From: Clostridia bacterium
Lineage (GTDB): Bacteria > Bacillota > Clostridia > UBA1212
NCBI GenBank assembly: GCA_017444825.1
Contig: JAFSVU010000023.1
Location: 1 to 51,452, forward strand
Reading direction: 5' to 3'
Length of the DNA stretch: 51,452 nucleotides
Below, piece by piece: positions 39,574 to 49,684 of the stretch. The notes below the pieces were generated by a model, which was given only the letters and a program-made list of their open reading frames with translations, ran no database searches and was not told the origin of the DNA. The position numbers and the translations under genes are program-made. Numbering within the stretch: the stretch's first letter is position 1; every line of letters begins with the position of its first letter.

Positions 39574-41676
39574 ATGGCCAGAACGTTTTCGCTTGAGAAT
39601 ACACGAAACATCGGAATAATGGCGCATATTGACGCCGGAAAAACGACAACTACCGAGAGAATTTTGCTTTATACAGGCAAGATCCACAAGGTCGGAGAGG
39701 TTCATGACGGCACCGCCACTATGGACTCTATGGAGCAGGAGCAGGAGAGAGGTATCACTATACAGTCTGCCGCTACCACTGTTCATTGGAGGACCACTGA
39801 TGAAGACGGACAGAGCAAAGACACAAGGATCAATATCATCGATACCCCCGGACACGTCGATTTCACGGTAGAAGTTGAGCGTTCCCTGAGAGTCCTTGAC
39901 GGTGCGGTAACTTTGTTCTGCGCCAAGGGCGGCGTTGAGCCCCAGTCTGAGACAGTCTGGAGACAGGCGGACCGCTACGGAGTGCCCAGGATTGCCCATG
40001 TCAACAAAATGGACATTATGGGTGCCGATTTCTACCATGTTGTCGACATGATAAGGACCAGACTTGGCGCGAAAGCCGTCCCGATCCAGCTGCCTATAGG
40101 CAAGGAGGACACTTTCATTGGCGTCATTGACCTGGTCAAGATGGAAGCGCACATATACCGCGATCCCGAAGGCACTGAAGTTGACATAACTCCCATCCCT
40201 GACGATATGGTCGAAACGGCCGAGCGTTACAGGGCGGAGATGCTTGAAAACATTGTCGAAGAGGACGACGAACTGATGATGAAATACCTCGACGGAGGGG
40301 AGCTTACTGTGGCTGAGATAAAGAGGGCCATCAGGAAGGGAACTGTTTCGCTTCATTTCGTGCCGGTCACGTGCGGATCCTCGTACAAAAACAAGGGCGT
40401 TCAGCAGCTGCTTGACGCTATCGTTGACTACCTGCCCTCCCCGATGGATATCCCCGCTATAAAGGGACAGAAGCCCGACGGAGAAGAGACCGAAAGACAC
40501 CCCAGCGACGACGAACCGTTCTGCGCATTGGCGTTTAAGATTGTCTCGGACCAGTACGGAAAGCTTTGTTTTGTCAGGGTTTATTCGGGTGTGCTGAAGA
40601 GCGGTTCATACGTGCTCAATGCGTCGAAAGACAAGCGTGAGCGCATTGCGAGACTTGTTCTTATGCATGCTGACGAGAAGACAGAGGTCGAAGAGATACA
40701 TGCCGGCGACATAGCGGCCATCATTGGTTTGAAAGAGACCACGACGGGCAATACGCTTTGCGACCCTGCAAACCCCATAATCCTTGAGTCCATGGTGATA
40801 CCCGAGCCTGTCATTTCGGTGGCGCTCGAACCCAAGACCAAGGCCGGTCAGGAAAAGATGACGTTTGCGCTTCAGAAGCTTACGGAAGAGGACCCCACGT
40901 TCCGCGTTACGACCAACGTTGAAACCGGACAGACCCTCATTTCGGGCATGGGAGAGCTTCATCTTGAGATCATTGTCGACAGACTTCTCCGTGAGTTTAA
41001 GGTCGAGGCTAACGTGGGTAAACCGCAGGTCGCTTACAAAGAGGGCATCAGAAAAGCTGTCACCCAGGAGGGCAGATTCGTCCGCCAGTCGGGAGGCAGA
41101 GGCCAGTACGGACATTGTGTCATCGAGGTGGAACCCAAGGAACGGGGCACAGGCTACGAGTTTGTTAACAAGATCGTTGGCGGCGTGATCCCGAAGGAGT
41201 TTATTGCTCCTGTGGACCAGGGTATACGCGAAGCGATGCAGAGCGGTGTTCTCGCAGGATACCCCGTTGAGGACGTCAAAGTCACTCTGGTCGACGGTTC
41301 GTACCACGAGGTCGACTCGTCTGAAATGGCATTCAGGATCGCCGGTTCAATGGCGTTCAAGGAAGCTATGAAGAAAGCCGATCCGGTGCTCCTCGAACCT
41401 ATCATGAAGGTTGCGCTTACAGTGCCTGAGAAAAACATGGGCGACGTCATCGGAAGCCTCAGTTCAAAGCGTGCGAGAATTGACGGCCAGGATGAAGCCA
41501 GCGCAGGAAACAAGCTCATCAATGCTTCGGTTCCGCTGGCCGAAATGTTCGGTTACACCACCACCCTCAGGACTATGACGCAGGGCAGAGGCTCATTTAC
41601 AATGGAACCGAGCTACTATGAGGAAGTACCCCGCAGCGTGCAGGAGAAGATCCTTAGTGGCGCGGTCCGCAAATAA
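39574..41676 (+). CDS. fusA: Elongation factor G
   Basis: 700 aa. Motifs are [20 protein letters not shown] (G1), [13 protein letters not shown] (G2), DTPGHVDFT (G3) and NKMD (G4), with domain IV containing [18 protein letters not shown]. It drives translocation and ribosome recycling. It follows rpsG by 21 bases. A 309-codon antisense frame over its 5' half is a shadow. Confidence 0.98.
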   Translation: MARTFSLENTRNIGIMAHIDAGKTTTTERILLYTGKIHKVGEVHDGTATMDSMEQEQERGITIQSAATTVHWRTTDEDGQSKDTRINIIDTPGHVDFTVEVERSLRVLDGAVTLFCAKGGVEPQSETVWRQADRYGVPRIAHVNKMDIMGADFYHVVDMIRTRLGAKAVPIQLPIGKEDTFIGVIDLVKMEAHIYRDPEGTEVDITPIPDDMVETAERYRAEMLENIVEEDDELMMKYLDGGELTVAEIKRAIRKGTVSLHFVPVTCGSSYKNKGVQQLLDAIVDYLPSPMDIPAIKGQKPDGEETERHPSDDEPFCALAFKIVSDQYGKLCFVRVYSGVLKSGSYVLNASKDKRERIARLVLMHADEKTEVEEIHAGDIAAIIGLKETTTGNTLCDPANPIILESMVIPEPVISVALEPKTKAGQEKMTFALQKLTEEDPTFRVTTNVETGQTLISGMGELHLEIIVDRLLREFKVEANVGKPQVAYKEGIRKAVTQEGRFVRQSGGRGQYGHCVIEVEPKERGTGYEFVNKIVGGVIPKEFIAPVDQGIREAMQSGVLAGYPVEDVKVTLVDGSYHEVDSSEMAFRIAGSMAFKEAMKKADPVLLEPIMKVALTVPEKNMGDVIGSLSSKRARIDGQDEASAGNKLINASVPLAEMFGYTTTLRTMTQGRGSFTMEPSYYEEVPRSVQEKILSGAVRK

Positions 41677-41685
41677 GAATCGATA

Positions 41686-41714
41686 TTGAAAACCCTTTAT
41701 CGGTTTGGTATAAT
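41686..41714 (+). promoter_or_regulatory. Promoter of tuf
   Basis: TTGAAA (41686-41691), 17-base spacer, TATAAT (41709-41714), ten bases after the fusA stop. tuf can thus be made independently of the str unit. Confidence 0.8.
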
Positions 41715-41787
41715 TTAAACAGTATGTGCGTATTTTCGCACCCATAATCTTGCTGCAGATTCATTACTAAAGGAGGAATCATACACT

Positions 41788-42999
41788 ATGGCAAAAGCAA
41801 AGTTCGAAAGAACCAAACCCCACGTAAACATTGGAACCATTGGCCACGTTGACCATGGTAAGACAACGCTCACAGCGGCTATCACCAAAGTTCTCAGCTT
41901 CACCGACTCCAGCATCGTGGTTAAAGCATATGACCAGATCGACGCTGCTCCGGAAGAGAGACAGAGAGGTATCACGATCAACACAGCTCACGTTGAGTAT
42001 CAGACAGAGAAGAGACACTACGCTCACGTTGACTGCCCCGGACATGCTGACTATGTTAAAAACATGATCACAGGCGCAGCTCAGATGGACGGCGCTATCC
42101 TTCTGGTTTCCGGACCCGACGGCCCGCAGGCTCAGACGAGAGAGCATATCCTTCTTGCCCGTCAGGTCGGTGTGCCCTACATCGTAGTATTCATGAACAA
42201 GTGCGACCTAATCAAGCCCGGCGACGAGGAACTCCTTGACCTGTCCGAGATGGAGATCAGAGAGCTGCTCAACAAGTACGACTTCCCCGGCGATGAAATC
42301 CCGATCATCCGCGGTTCTGCTGCTAAGGCTCTTGAGAGCACCTCTACCGATCCGAACGCTCCCGAGTACGCTTGCATTCACGAGCTTATGGATGCGGTTG
42401 ACAACTACATTCCTACTCCTCAGCGTCCTACCGATCTGCCCTTCCTGCTTCCTGTTGAAGACGTGTTCACGATCACCGGTCGTGGTACCGTTGCCACCGG
42501 TCGTCTTGAGAGAGGCATCGTGAAGCTGAACGATCCCGCCGAGATCGTCGGACTGAAAGAAGAGAAGAAGTCCACGGTCGTTACCGGTATCGAAATGTTC
42601 CGCAAATCCATGGACAGCGCCGAGGCCGGCGACAACGTTGGTCTGCTGCTCCGCGGTGTGCAGAGAACCGAAGTTGAAAGAGGACAGGTTATCGTTAAGC
42701 CCAACTCCATTCATCCTCACACTCACTTCAAGGCTCAGGTGTACGTTCTGACCGCTAACGAAGGCGGACGTCATAAGCCCTTCTTCACCAACTACAGACC
42801 TCAGTTCTACTTCAGAACGACTGACGTTACCGGCGTTATCACTCTGCCCGAGGGCGTTGAGATGGTCATGCCCGGCGACCACATCGAGATGGAAGTTCAG
42901 CTGATCACCCCCATCGCTATGGAGGAAGGTCTGAAGCTGGCTATCCGCGAAGGCGGCCGTACCGTTGGCGCCGGTTCCGTTACCAAGATCATCGAATGA
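41788..42999 (+). CDS. tuf: Elongation factor Tu
   Basis: 403 aa. G1 [11 protein letters not shown]2 [15 protein letters not shown]3 [21 protein letters not shown]4 NKCD. Domains 2 and 3 are complete, ending [24 protein letters not shown] site before the ATG. Codon use is strongly biased, as expected for a highly expressed gene. Confidence 0.98.
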   Translation: MAKAKFERTKPHVNIGTIGHVDHGKTTLTAAITKVLSFTDSSIVVKAYDQIDAAPEERQRGITINTAHVEYQTEKRHYAHVDCPGHADYVKNMITGAAQMDGAILLVSGPDGPQAQTREHILLARQVGVPYIVVFMNKCDLIKPGDEELLDLSEMEIRELLNKYDFPGDEIPIIRGSAAKALESTSTDPNAPEYACIHELMDAVDNYIPTPQRPTDLPFLLPVEDVFTITGRGTVATGRLERGIVKLNDPAEIVGLKEEKKSTVVTGIEMFRKSMDSAEAGDNVGLLLRGVQRTEVERGQVIVKPNSIHPHTHFKAQVYVLTANEGGRHKPFFTNYRPQFYFRTTDVTGVITLPEGVEMVMPGDHIEMEVQLITPIAMEEGLKLAIREGGRTVGAGSVTKIIE

Positions 43000-43034
43000 T
43001 GACCTGATCGCGGACAACGCATAACTTTCAAAGA

Positions 43035-43073
43035 AACAGCACTTCCGTTTAATTCGGAGGCGCTGTTTTTTTT
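43035..43073 (+). terminator. Terminator of tuf
   Basis: AACAGCACTTCCG pairs with CGGAGGCGCTGTT (one mismatch and one G-U pair), followed by a run of T. The style of the sequence changes after this point. Confidence 0.92.
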
Positions 43074-43153
43074 GCTTTCGCGGACAATTACGGCGGAACG
43101 GGAATGCGCGGCGGTTTTTTAGCGTCAACATAAGTGAAGGACGGTTTTTCCTT

Positions 43154-43717
43154 ATGAACAGTTATTTAAGCGATAAAGAGATGATAATGTTGTTCGACCG
43201 GCGCGACGAGGCGGCGCTTACCGAGCTTGAGCGGAAGTACGGGGCGCGCCTGCGCAAAGTGGCCTTCGACGTGTTAAAAAACGAAGCCGACGCGGAGGAG
43301 TGCGTCAACGACGCCTTCCTTAAAGTCTGGAACAGCATCCCGCCGGCGGTGCCGGAGAAATTGTCCGCGTACGTGGAGAGCGCCGTGCGCCGCAAGGCCA
43401 TTGACCGCTACCGCACGGAGCGCCGGGACAAACGGATCCCGCCGGAGGAATTGACCACGCTGGACGAAGCGGCGGCGCTCGCGGACGATACGGCGGATGC
43501 GGAGCCCGCGAAAGAGATCGTGGACCTGATCGCGGAGTATTTAAACGGGATAGACCGCAAAAAGCGGCTGATATTCATAGGCCGGTACTACCGGAACCGT
43601 TCGGTAAGCGAGCTGGCCGCAGAGCTGGACGTGGCGGAGGGTACCGTGATGTCGTCGGTGCATCGCACGAAGAAAGGCCTGACGGCGTTTTTGAAGAAGA
43701 GGGGTGTGTCATTATGA
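43154..43717 (+). CDS. ECF-like sigma-70 family sigma factor
   Basis: 187 aa. Region 2 is near residues 20-85 (KYGARLRKVAFDVLKNEADA, then EECVNDAFLKVWNSIP and AYVESAVRRKAIDRYRTERR). Region 4 is near 120-183 (IDRKKRLIFIGRYYRNRSVS, ELAAELDVAEGTVMSSVHRT). There is no region 1 or 3, as in ECF sigma factors. AAGGA lies 12 bases before the ATG, a rather long spacing. Its stop overlaps the start of the next gene (ATGA), so the two are coupled, as sigma/anti-sigma pairs often are. Confidence 0.88.
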   Translation: MNSYLSDKEMIMLFDRRDEAALTELERKYGARLRKVAFDVLKNEADAEECVNDAFLKVWNSIPPAVPEKLSAYVESAVRRKAIDRYRTERRDKRIPPEELTTLDEAAALADDTADAEPAKEIVDLIAEYLNGIDRKKRLIFIGRYYRNRSVSELAAELDVAEGTVMSSVHRTKKGLTAFLKKRGVSL

Positions 43718-45525
43718 ACGAAGAAATGTTGGCAAAATACGTGAAAGCGCTGCCCGGCGAGATGCTGGGAGAATATGACGCGGCGGCCGCGGGGGCAGCT
43801 GCCGGTGCGAAACGCGCGGTTTCCGGCGGTTTGGGCTCCGGCGCCGGCGGGGGGCGCAGACGTTTTCCCGTCCTCGGCCCGGTGCTGGTGCTGGCGGCGG
43901 CAATACTCGTCACCGCGGTGGGGATCATCATTGCCCGCAATGCCGGAAGCCAAAAACACAAAACGGATCAGCCGGCGGCAACAGACTATAATATAGCGGT
44001 ACCCACGCAGCTTCCGCCGGTCACCGAAGCGCCGGAAGTGACGGAATTGCCCGCGACGGAAACCCCCGCGCCCACGGAGGAGCCCGTTACCGCGGCCCCG
44101 GTCACCGACGTGCCTGTCACGGAACCTACGGAGCAGCTGACTGAAGCCCCGACCGAAGTGCCCACGGAGCAGCCGACCGCAACACCAACCGAAGTGCCCA
44201 CGGAGCAGCCTACCGAAGCACCTGTCACCGAAGTACCTACGGAGCGGCCGACCGCAACACCGGCGCCGACGGCAGTACCGACCGCGACTCCCGTGCCCAC
44301 CGAAAGACCGGCCCCTGAATATCCCGACGCGATCTCGTTCGCACAGAGCGAATACACTATAGATCCCGGCGAACCGTTCTCACCGCAGATCATATTTGAA
44401 CCGGCAAACACAATAAACCGCGATATAACCTGGTCGCTGAAAGAAGATCTCCAAAGTTACGGTGTTGCCCTGTTGGACGAGAACCAGGTGCGCGGCTGGC
44501 ATCCGGGCAGTGTGACCGTCGTTGCCGCTGCCGGCAACGGTGTCACGGCCGAATGTGTGCTGAAAGTGCGCGGCGTAACCAGCTTAAAGTTGTCCGAGAC
44601 CCGGCTGACAATGAAGCCCGGCGATGAAATCCCGCTCACTGTCGAGATCGTCGCCTTTGAATCGGACGCGTCATACACCTGTCAAAGCGACGCGCCGGGT
44701 GTTGCCGTATATGAAAACGGCAAAGTCAAGGCGCTCTCCGTCGGATACGCCACCCTGACGTTCAGAAGCACCGACGGTTCCCGGACCAACTACTGCTACG
44801 TGACGGTGGAAGGCGCTTACAAACCCGCATCCGAACGCACGCAGGAGGATATACGGAACCATACGACTCCGGCAGGGATCGATGGCCTGCACTCCTATTC
44901 TGTGGAATTCAAGTCGGACAAAACGACAACTGTCGTATTCGTATACGGCTGCAGCGCTTCGCGGGAGTATTACGGGCTGGTAACTGCTCCGACAACCTTC
45001 CGGCCCTGCATTGTCGCATACCGCGACGGCGTCCCGGTAGACTACAGTTACACCAACGTAAACGGGGTCGCACAGTTCTTCCTCGACCCGGGAGAGTACA
45101 CGTTTGAGTCGGAGACGATCGGCGGCGATTATTGGGCGTATTATTACCGCCCGGAAAAATGCAGCGTCCCCAAGTTCGAACGCAATTCAAAAAGCTATGT
45201 CAAGACCGGCATCATGTTTTATGAGCGGTTGGAATTCCCCGGGACTTGCACGATGAGGGTCGTCGACGAAGCCGGAGTGCCGATTCCCTTCGCGACGGTC
45301 CGGCTGATCCATGGCACGGACGTGGATCTCACGCTGACTTCGGACGTGAACGGATATGTGACATTATTAACACTGTACTATTATTTCGGGCTCGAGTACA
45401 GCCAGGTGCTGAACGTAACTGTCTCCGCCGAGGGATTCCGCGAGCAGACAAAATACTTTACTTTCAATGACAAGCAAAATGAAACGATCTCGGAATGGTA
45501 CAGTTTTGTGCTGAAAGCGCAGTGA
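43714..45525 (+). CDS. Membrane protein with Thr/Pro/Glu repeats and BIG2-like domains, possible anti-sigma/sensor
   Basis: 603 aa. Order: a cytoplasmic N-terminus of 50 residues ending in RRR, one membrane helix (51-74), a PTE-rich spacer (about 95-203) with repeats such as PTEVPTEQPTATPTE, two BIG2-like Ig domains (about 205-286 and 287-367), a Tyr-rich region (about 390-505), and a carboxypeptidase-regulatory or Cna-B-like beta domain (about 510-575). Translational coupling to the sigma gene suggests that the N-terminus restrains the sigma factor while the outer part senses the cell surface. No anti-sigma domain is recognised, so the role is inferred. Confidence 0.72.
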   Translation: MNEEMLAKYVKALPGEMLGEYDAAAAGAAAGAKRAVSGGLGSGAGGGRRRFPVLGPVLVLAAAILVTAVGIIIARNAGSQKHKTDQPAATDYNIAVPTQLPPVTEAPEVTELPATETPAPTEEPVTAAPVTDVPVTEPTEQLTEAPTEVPTEQPTATPTEVPTEQPTEAPVTEVPTERPTATPAPTAVPTATPVPTERPAPEYPDAISFAQSEYTIDPGEPFSPQIIFEPANTINRDITWSLKEDLQSYGVALLDENQVRGWHPGSVTVVAAAGNGVTAECVLKVRGVTSLKLSETRLTMKPGDEIPLTVEIVAFESDASYTCQSDAPGVAVYENGKVKALSVGYATLTFRSTDGSRTNYCYVTVEGAYKPASERTQEDIRNHTTPAGIDGLHSYSVEFKSDKTTTVVFVYGCSASREYYGLVTAPTTFRPCIVAYRDGVPVDYSYTNVNGVAQFFLDPGEYTFESETIGGDYWAYYYRPEKCSVPKFERNSKSYVKTGIMFYERLEFPGTCTMRVVDEAGVPIPFATVRLIHGTDVDLTLTSDVNGYVTLLTLYYYFGLEYSQVLNVTVSAEGFREQTKYFTFNDKQNETISEWYSFVLKAQ

Positions 45526-45539
45526 CAGCAAGAGGCAAT

Positions 45540-45932
45540 ATGAAAAAGAAGAAGGGTATATTATTGACGATTGCAGTCTTGGCAGTCGTTGGCGTAACGG
45601 TTTTCCTGATTGCGTACAACTATAGCGTTTTCTCAAAGGTGCGGCCTTTTGATGTTGACGATTATCAGGAGTTCATTGATACATTTCCTTCAAATGAGTG
45701 CCTTGGCAAATTAAGCGGAAAGACGGACGCGGTTAAAAAAGCTGAAATAATATTGGTCAAAATATACGGGAAGCAGGTAAAAAAGGAAAGACCGTATCAG
45801 ATCTTCTATGACGAAGAGGCGGGAGTCTGGCTTGTTCAGGGATCATTGCCGTCCAATATGCACGGAGGCGTCGCTAAAATCATCATAGAAAACAACACCG
45901 GAAAGGTGTTGGCCGTCTGGCATGAAAAGTAG
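45540..45932 (+). CDS. Membrane-anchored NTF2-fold immunity-like protein
   Basis: 130 aa from the ATG at 45540 (AGAGG site). An N-terminal membrane helix (about 6-26) is followed by a small domain: KAEIILVKIYGKQVKKERPY, then VWLVQGSLPSNMHGGVAKII and GKVLAVWHEK. This pattern resembles NTF2-fold immunity proteins (YbbC/YhhH-like) found with polymorphic toxins. No toxin gene is seen nearby. It starts 14 bases after the BIG2-like gene, so it may belong to the sigma-linked unit. Confidence 0.62.
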   Translation: MKKKKGILLTIAVLAVVGVTVFLIAYNYSVFSKVRPFDVDDYQEFIDTFPSNECLGKLSGKTDAVKKAEIILVKIYGKQVKKERPYQIFYDEEAGVWLVQGSLPSNMHGGVAKIIIENNTGKVLAVWHEK

Positions 45933-45974
45933 TCAATGACTGATATTGCCCTTTTCGGCAAGCATGCGCTGCAA

Positions 45975-46003
45975 TTGACAACCGCCCCGAAAACTGGTAC
46001 AAT
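45975..46003 (+). promoter_or_regulatory. Promoter of smc
   Basis: TTGACA (45975-45980), 17-base spacer, TACAAT (45998-46003), giving a leader of about 20 bases. Confidence 0.75.
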
Positions 46004-46030
46004 TCGCCATTGTGGGGGTGTGTGATCACA

Positions 46031-49000
46031 TTGTACCTGAAACGGCTCGAAATGCAGGGCTTCAAGTCATTCGTTGACAAAACAGTATTGGAGTTCAGTA
46101 ACGGAATAACGGCGATCGTCGGACCCAACGGCAGCGGAAAGAGCAACATTTCCGATGCCGTTAAATGGGTATTGGGCGAACAGAGCCCCAAAACGCTGCG
46201 CGGCAGCAAGATGGAGGACCTGATCTTCGCCGGCACCCAGAGCCGCAAACCCACCGGCATGTGCGAAGTATCGCTGGTGATGGACAACGAAGACCACGCG
46301 CTCAATATTGACTTCATCGAAGTCCGCGTCACCCGCCGCCTGTACCGCTCCGGCGAGAGCGAGTACCTGATCAACGGGGCGCAATGCCGCCTGAAAGACA
46401 TCGTGATGCTGTTCGCGGACACCGGTATCGGCCGCGACGGATATTCGCTCATCGGGCAGGGGCGCATAGACGAGATCCTCAGCACCAAATCCGAGGAGCG
46501 CCGCAACATTTTCGAAGACGCTTCCGGCATAATGAAATACCGCATCCGCCGCAACGAAGCCGAGCGCAAGCTGGCCGCTACGGAGCAGAATCTGCTGCGC
46601 ATCAACGATATTGTCCGCGAACTCGAATCGCAGATCAAGCCGCTGGAAAAGCAGAGCGAGGTTGCCCGCAAATACCTCGGGCTCCGGTACGAGCTCCGGG
46701 ACATCGAAGTGGGCGTACTCAGCGAGACCATTTCGCAGGCCGAAACGCGGCTCGGGGAGATCACCGGGAAGGCGGAAATTGCCGCCGGCGACCGCACTGC
46801 CGCCGAAGCCGAACTGGAAGCACTGCGGCAGGAAAACGAATCCAAACTCGAATTGTCCCGCCAGCTGGACAGCCTCATATCGCAGCTCAAGACCGAACAG
46901 TTCGAGCACGAGAAGCGCGTGGAACGGCTGAGCGGCGAGATCGCGGTCAACAACGAAAAGATCGTCCAGGCCCGGGCCAGCAGCCAGCGCGCGGACAATG
47001 AAAAAGCCGAACAGACCGGGCGGATGGAAGCGTACAACGCGGATATTGACCGCCTCAATAAAGAGATCGCGGCGCTGGACGCCGAGCTCGCGGAGGTCAA
47101 CGAACGCGGCGGCGCCCAAGCAGACCTGCTGAACGCCACGGACGCGCGGCTCGCAGAGGCCGAGCGGGGGACCGACGCGGCGCGCGCGGAGCAGGTACGG
47201 CTGCAATTATTGCTCACCGAAAAGAACGCGAAGGCGGAAGCAGCGAAGGAAAAGATCGCCATTGCCACCGCGCGGAAAGAATCGCTGGACCTGGAGCTTG
47301 AAGCCATCCGGGAGAGCGACACCGCGGGAGAAGGTGAGCTCAGCGACGCGGAGAAGGCGCAGGCGGAAGCGGCGAATATTGCCTCCGACGCCAAGCAGGA
47401 ATACCAGAACGGCCAGAGCCGTCTGGCGGAACTGCACGCGCAGATCGACAGCGATAACCGCACCGCCACCGAGCTGACCGGCCGCGTACAGAGCCTCGGC
47501 GCCCAGTGCAAACTGCTCCGGGAGATGGAGGAAGAGTACGAAGGTTACGCCCGCAGCGTAAAAGAAGTGCTGCAGATGTGCAAAAAGAACCCCGCGTTCG
47601 GCGACGGTATATACGGCGCGGTGGCGCAGCTGATCACGGTATCAAAAGAATACGAACTGGCCATCGAGACCGCGCTGGGTCAAAGCTACCAGAACATCAT
47701 AACCGAATCCGAGGAAGAGACCAAGGCCGCCATCGAGTTCCTTAAAGAGCACCGGTACGGGCGGGCGACGTTCATGCCCCTCACCGCGGTGACCGGCCGC
47801 CGCTTTGACGCGCAGCTGGAGCGGGAGCTGAGGGGGCTCCGGGGATATTTGGGAATTGCCAGCGACCGCGTGGAGTGCGAAGCGCGGTTCCGGGTCGTCG
47901 CGGACAGTCTGCTTGGCCGCGTGGCGGTGTTCCGCACGCTGGACGACGCCATTGACGCCGCCAAAAAGTATAAATACGGCTTCATGTCCGTAACGCTCGA
48001 AGGCGACCTGCTGCGCACTTCCGGCGCCATCACCGGCGGCGCGGCGGAAAAAGGCGCGAAGACGACCGGCGCGTTGTCCCGCACCCGCGAGATCCCAAAG
48101 CTGGAAAAAGAGCTGGACGAGGCGCGGAAAAAGATAGAAAAACTGCTGCATAAACTGCACGACAATAAAGAAGAAGCGGATCAGCTGTCAAAACAGCAGA
48201 CCGAACGCTTCGAAAAGCTGCGGGAACTGGAAAAGCAGGCCTCCGCGCTGGACGCCAGAGTAGCGGCGCTCAGAGAACGGCAGGAAGGCCGGCGCGAACG
48301 CCGGGGCAAACTGGTGGAAGAGCTGAAATCCCAGATCTCCCAGGTGGTCACGCTGAACGGCGAGATCGGGCAATTCAAGGCCGATGCCGAGCAGGCGGGC
48401 GCGGATATTGCCGCCGCCGAAAAACGGCTGGAACAGGCCGCCCAGCGCGCGGAAGAGGTGCGCAAAGAGCGGGAGGCCGTGAGCAACGCGCTGTTTGCGG
48501 TGAAAATTGACCAGAACCGCGTGGAGGCGGCGCGCAAAAAGGCGGAGGAGAATATTGACGCCATAAAGCGCGACATCGAAACGCTCCGCGAAAAGCTGGC
48601 CCTGTACGAGACCCAGAAGCAGGAAAACGCCGAAAGCGTAAAGAATCTGGAAGCGGAGATCCACCGCCTGGAGACGCAGAAAGCCGTGTCCGCGCTGGAC
48701 GCGGAAAACGCCGCGGAAAAGCTGAAAGGCGTGGAGGGCCGCAAAGCCGCCACGGACGAGACGCTGGGCGGCATGCTCACCCGCATCACCGACATCAACA
48801 CGCGCCTCGCCGGCATCGAGCAGGAAATCAACCGCCTCGAGATCCAGCGCGTGCGCTGCGAGAACGAGATCAACTCCGGCCGCAACCGCCTCTGGGAAGA
48901 ATACGAACTCACCCTCAGCGCCGCCAAAGAACTGGCGGAAGGCATCGTGATCGAGGACTACAAAGCCGCGGCGGCGCGCATCAACGAGCTGCGTTCCGCC

Positions 49001-49615
49001 ATCAAAGCGCTGGGACCGGTGAACGTCAACGCCGTGGAGGAGTACGAATCCACCGTGGAGCGCTACAACTTCATGTCCGCCCAGAGCAAGGATATGAACG
49101 ACGCGCGGCTGAAGCTGCGCAAGGTCGTTGACGAACTGACCGAAGTTATGTGCGCCCAGTTCTCGGAGCAGTTCAAACTCATACGCGAGAACTTCAACCA
49201 GGTATTCACCGAACTGTTCGGCGGGGGCAAGGCGGACATCGTGCTGGCGCAGGGAGAGGACGGCGCCAACGTGCTGGATTGCGGCATCGACATCAACGTC
49301 CAGCCGCCGGGCAAAAAGCTCCAGAACATGCTGCTGCTCTCCGGCGGCGAACGCGCGCTCACCGCGATCGCGCTATTGTTCGCGATCCTGCGCCTGCGCC
49401 CGTCACCGTTCTGCCTGCTGGACGAGATCGAGGCCGCGCTGGACGACGCCAACGTTTACCGCCTCTCCGACTACCTCGAGGGCGTGTCAAAAAATACGCA
49501 ATTCATCATGGTCACCCACCGCAAGGGGACAATGGAGTACGCGGGCTCGCTGTACGGGGTGACAATGGAAGAAAAAGGCATCTCGCGCGTCGTTTCGCTG
49601 CGGATGGACAAGTGA
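46031..49615 (+). CDS. smc: Chromosome condensation protein SMC
   Basis: About 1194 aa. N-terminal head with YLKRLEMQGFKSFVDKTV and Walker A GPNGSGKSN (near residues 31-38), two long coiled coils (about 170-500 and 680-1010), a hinge (about 510-670, FGDGIYGAVAQLITVSKEYE), and the C-terminal head with LLSGGERALTAIALLFAILR (near 1100) and LLDEIEAALDD. The TTG at 46031 matches the family N-terminus and has GGGGGTG upstream; the frame continues to a TTG at 46010. ParB at parS loads SMC, so both partners occur in the window. Arg codons are nearly all CGN, unlike genes before 43 kb. Confidence 0.96.
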   Translation: MYLKRLEMQGFKSFVDKTVLEFSNGITAIVGPNGSGKSNISDAVKWVLGEQSPKTLRGSKMEDLIFAGTQSRKPTGMCEVSLVMDNEDHALNIDFIEVRVTRRLYRSGESEYLINGAQCRLKDIVMLFADTGIGRDGYSLIGQGRIDEILSTKSEERRNIFEDASGIMKYRIRRNEAERKLAATEQNLLRINDIVRELESQIKPLEKQSEVARKYLGLRYELRDIEVGVLSETISQAETRLGEITGKAEIAAGDRTAAEAELEALRQENESKLELSRQLDSLISQLKTEQFEHEKRVERLSGEIAVNNEKIVQARASSQRADNEKAEQTGRMEAYNADIDRLNKEIAALDAELAEVNERGGAQADLLNATDARLAEAERGTDAARAEQVRLQLLLTEKNAKAEAAKEKIAIATARKESLDLELEAIRESDTAGEGELSDAEKAQAEAANIASDAKQEYQNGQSRLAELHAQIDSDNRTATELTGRVQSLGAQCKLLREMEEEYEGYARSVKEVLQMCKKNPAFGDGIYGAVAQLITVSKEYELAIETALGQSYQNIITESEEETKAAIEFLKEHRYGRATFMPLTAVTGRRFDAQLERELRGLRGYLGIASDRVECEARFRVVADSLLGRVAVFRTLDDAIDAAKKYKYGFMSVTLEGDLLRTSGAITGGAAEKGAKTTGALSRTREIPKLEKELDEARKKIEKLLHKLHDNKEEADQLSKQQTERFEKLRELEKQASALDARVAALRERQEGRRERRGKLVEELKSQISQVVTLNGEIGQFKADAEQAGADIAAAEKRLEQAAQRAEEVRKEREAVSNALFAVKIDQNRVEAARKKAEENIDAIKRDIETLREKLALYETQKQENAESVKNLEAEIHRLETQKAVSALDAENAAEKLKGVEGRKAATDETLGGMLTRITDINTRLAGIEQEINRLEIQRVRCENEINSGRNRLWEEYELTLSAAKELAEGIVIEDYKAAAARINELRSAIKALGPVNVNAVEEYESTVERYNFMSAQSKDMNDARLKLRKVVDELTEVMCAQFSEQFKLIRENFNQVFTELFGGGKADIVLAQGEDGANVLDCGIDINVQPPGKKLQNMLLLSGGERALTAIALLFAILRLRPSPFCLLDEIEAALDDANVYRLSDYLEGVSKNTQFIMVTHRKGTMEYAGSLYGVTMEEKGISRVVSLRMDK

Positions 49616-49684
49616 TTTTTCCCGCGTAAGACCGGCGTTCAGGCCGCACGGCGCGCCGCACAGAAAGAATAAGGTGACAACATC

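Noticed and set aside
39571-40500. 309-codon frame antisense to fusA
   Set aside because: fusA is certain in the other strand; the antisense product is compositionally odd and has no start signals.
45883-47511. 542-codon Ser/Arg-rich frame antisense to smc
   Set aside because: Shadow of the Glu/Ala/Lys-rich SMC coiled coil, which reads as Ser/Arg/Leu on the other strand.
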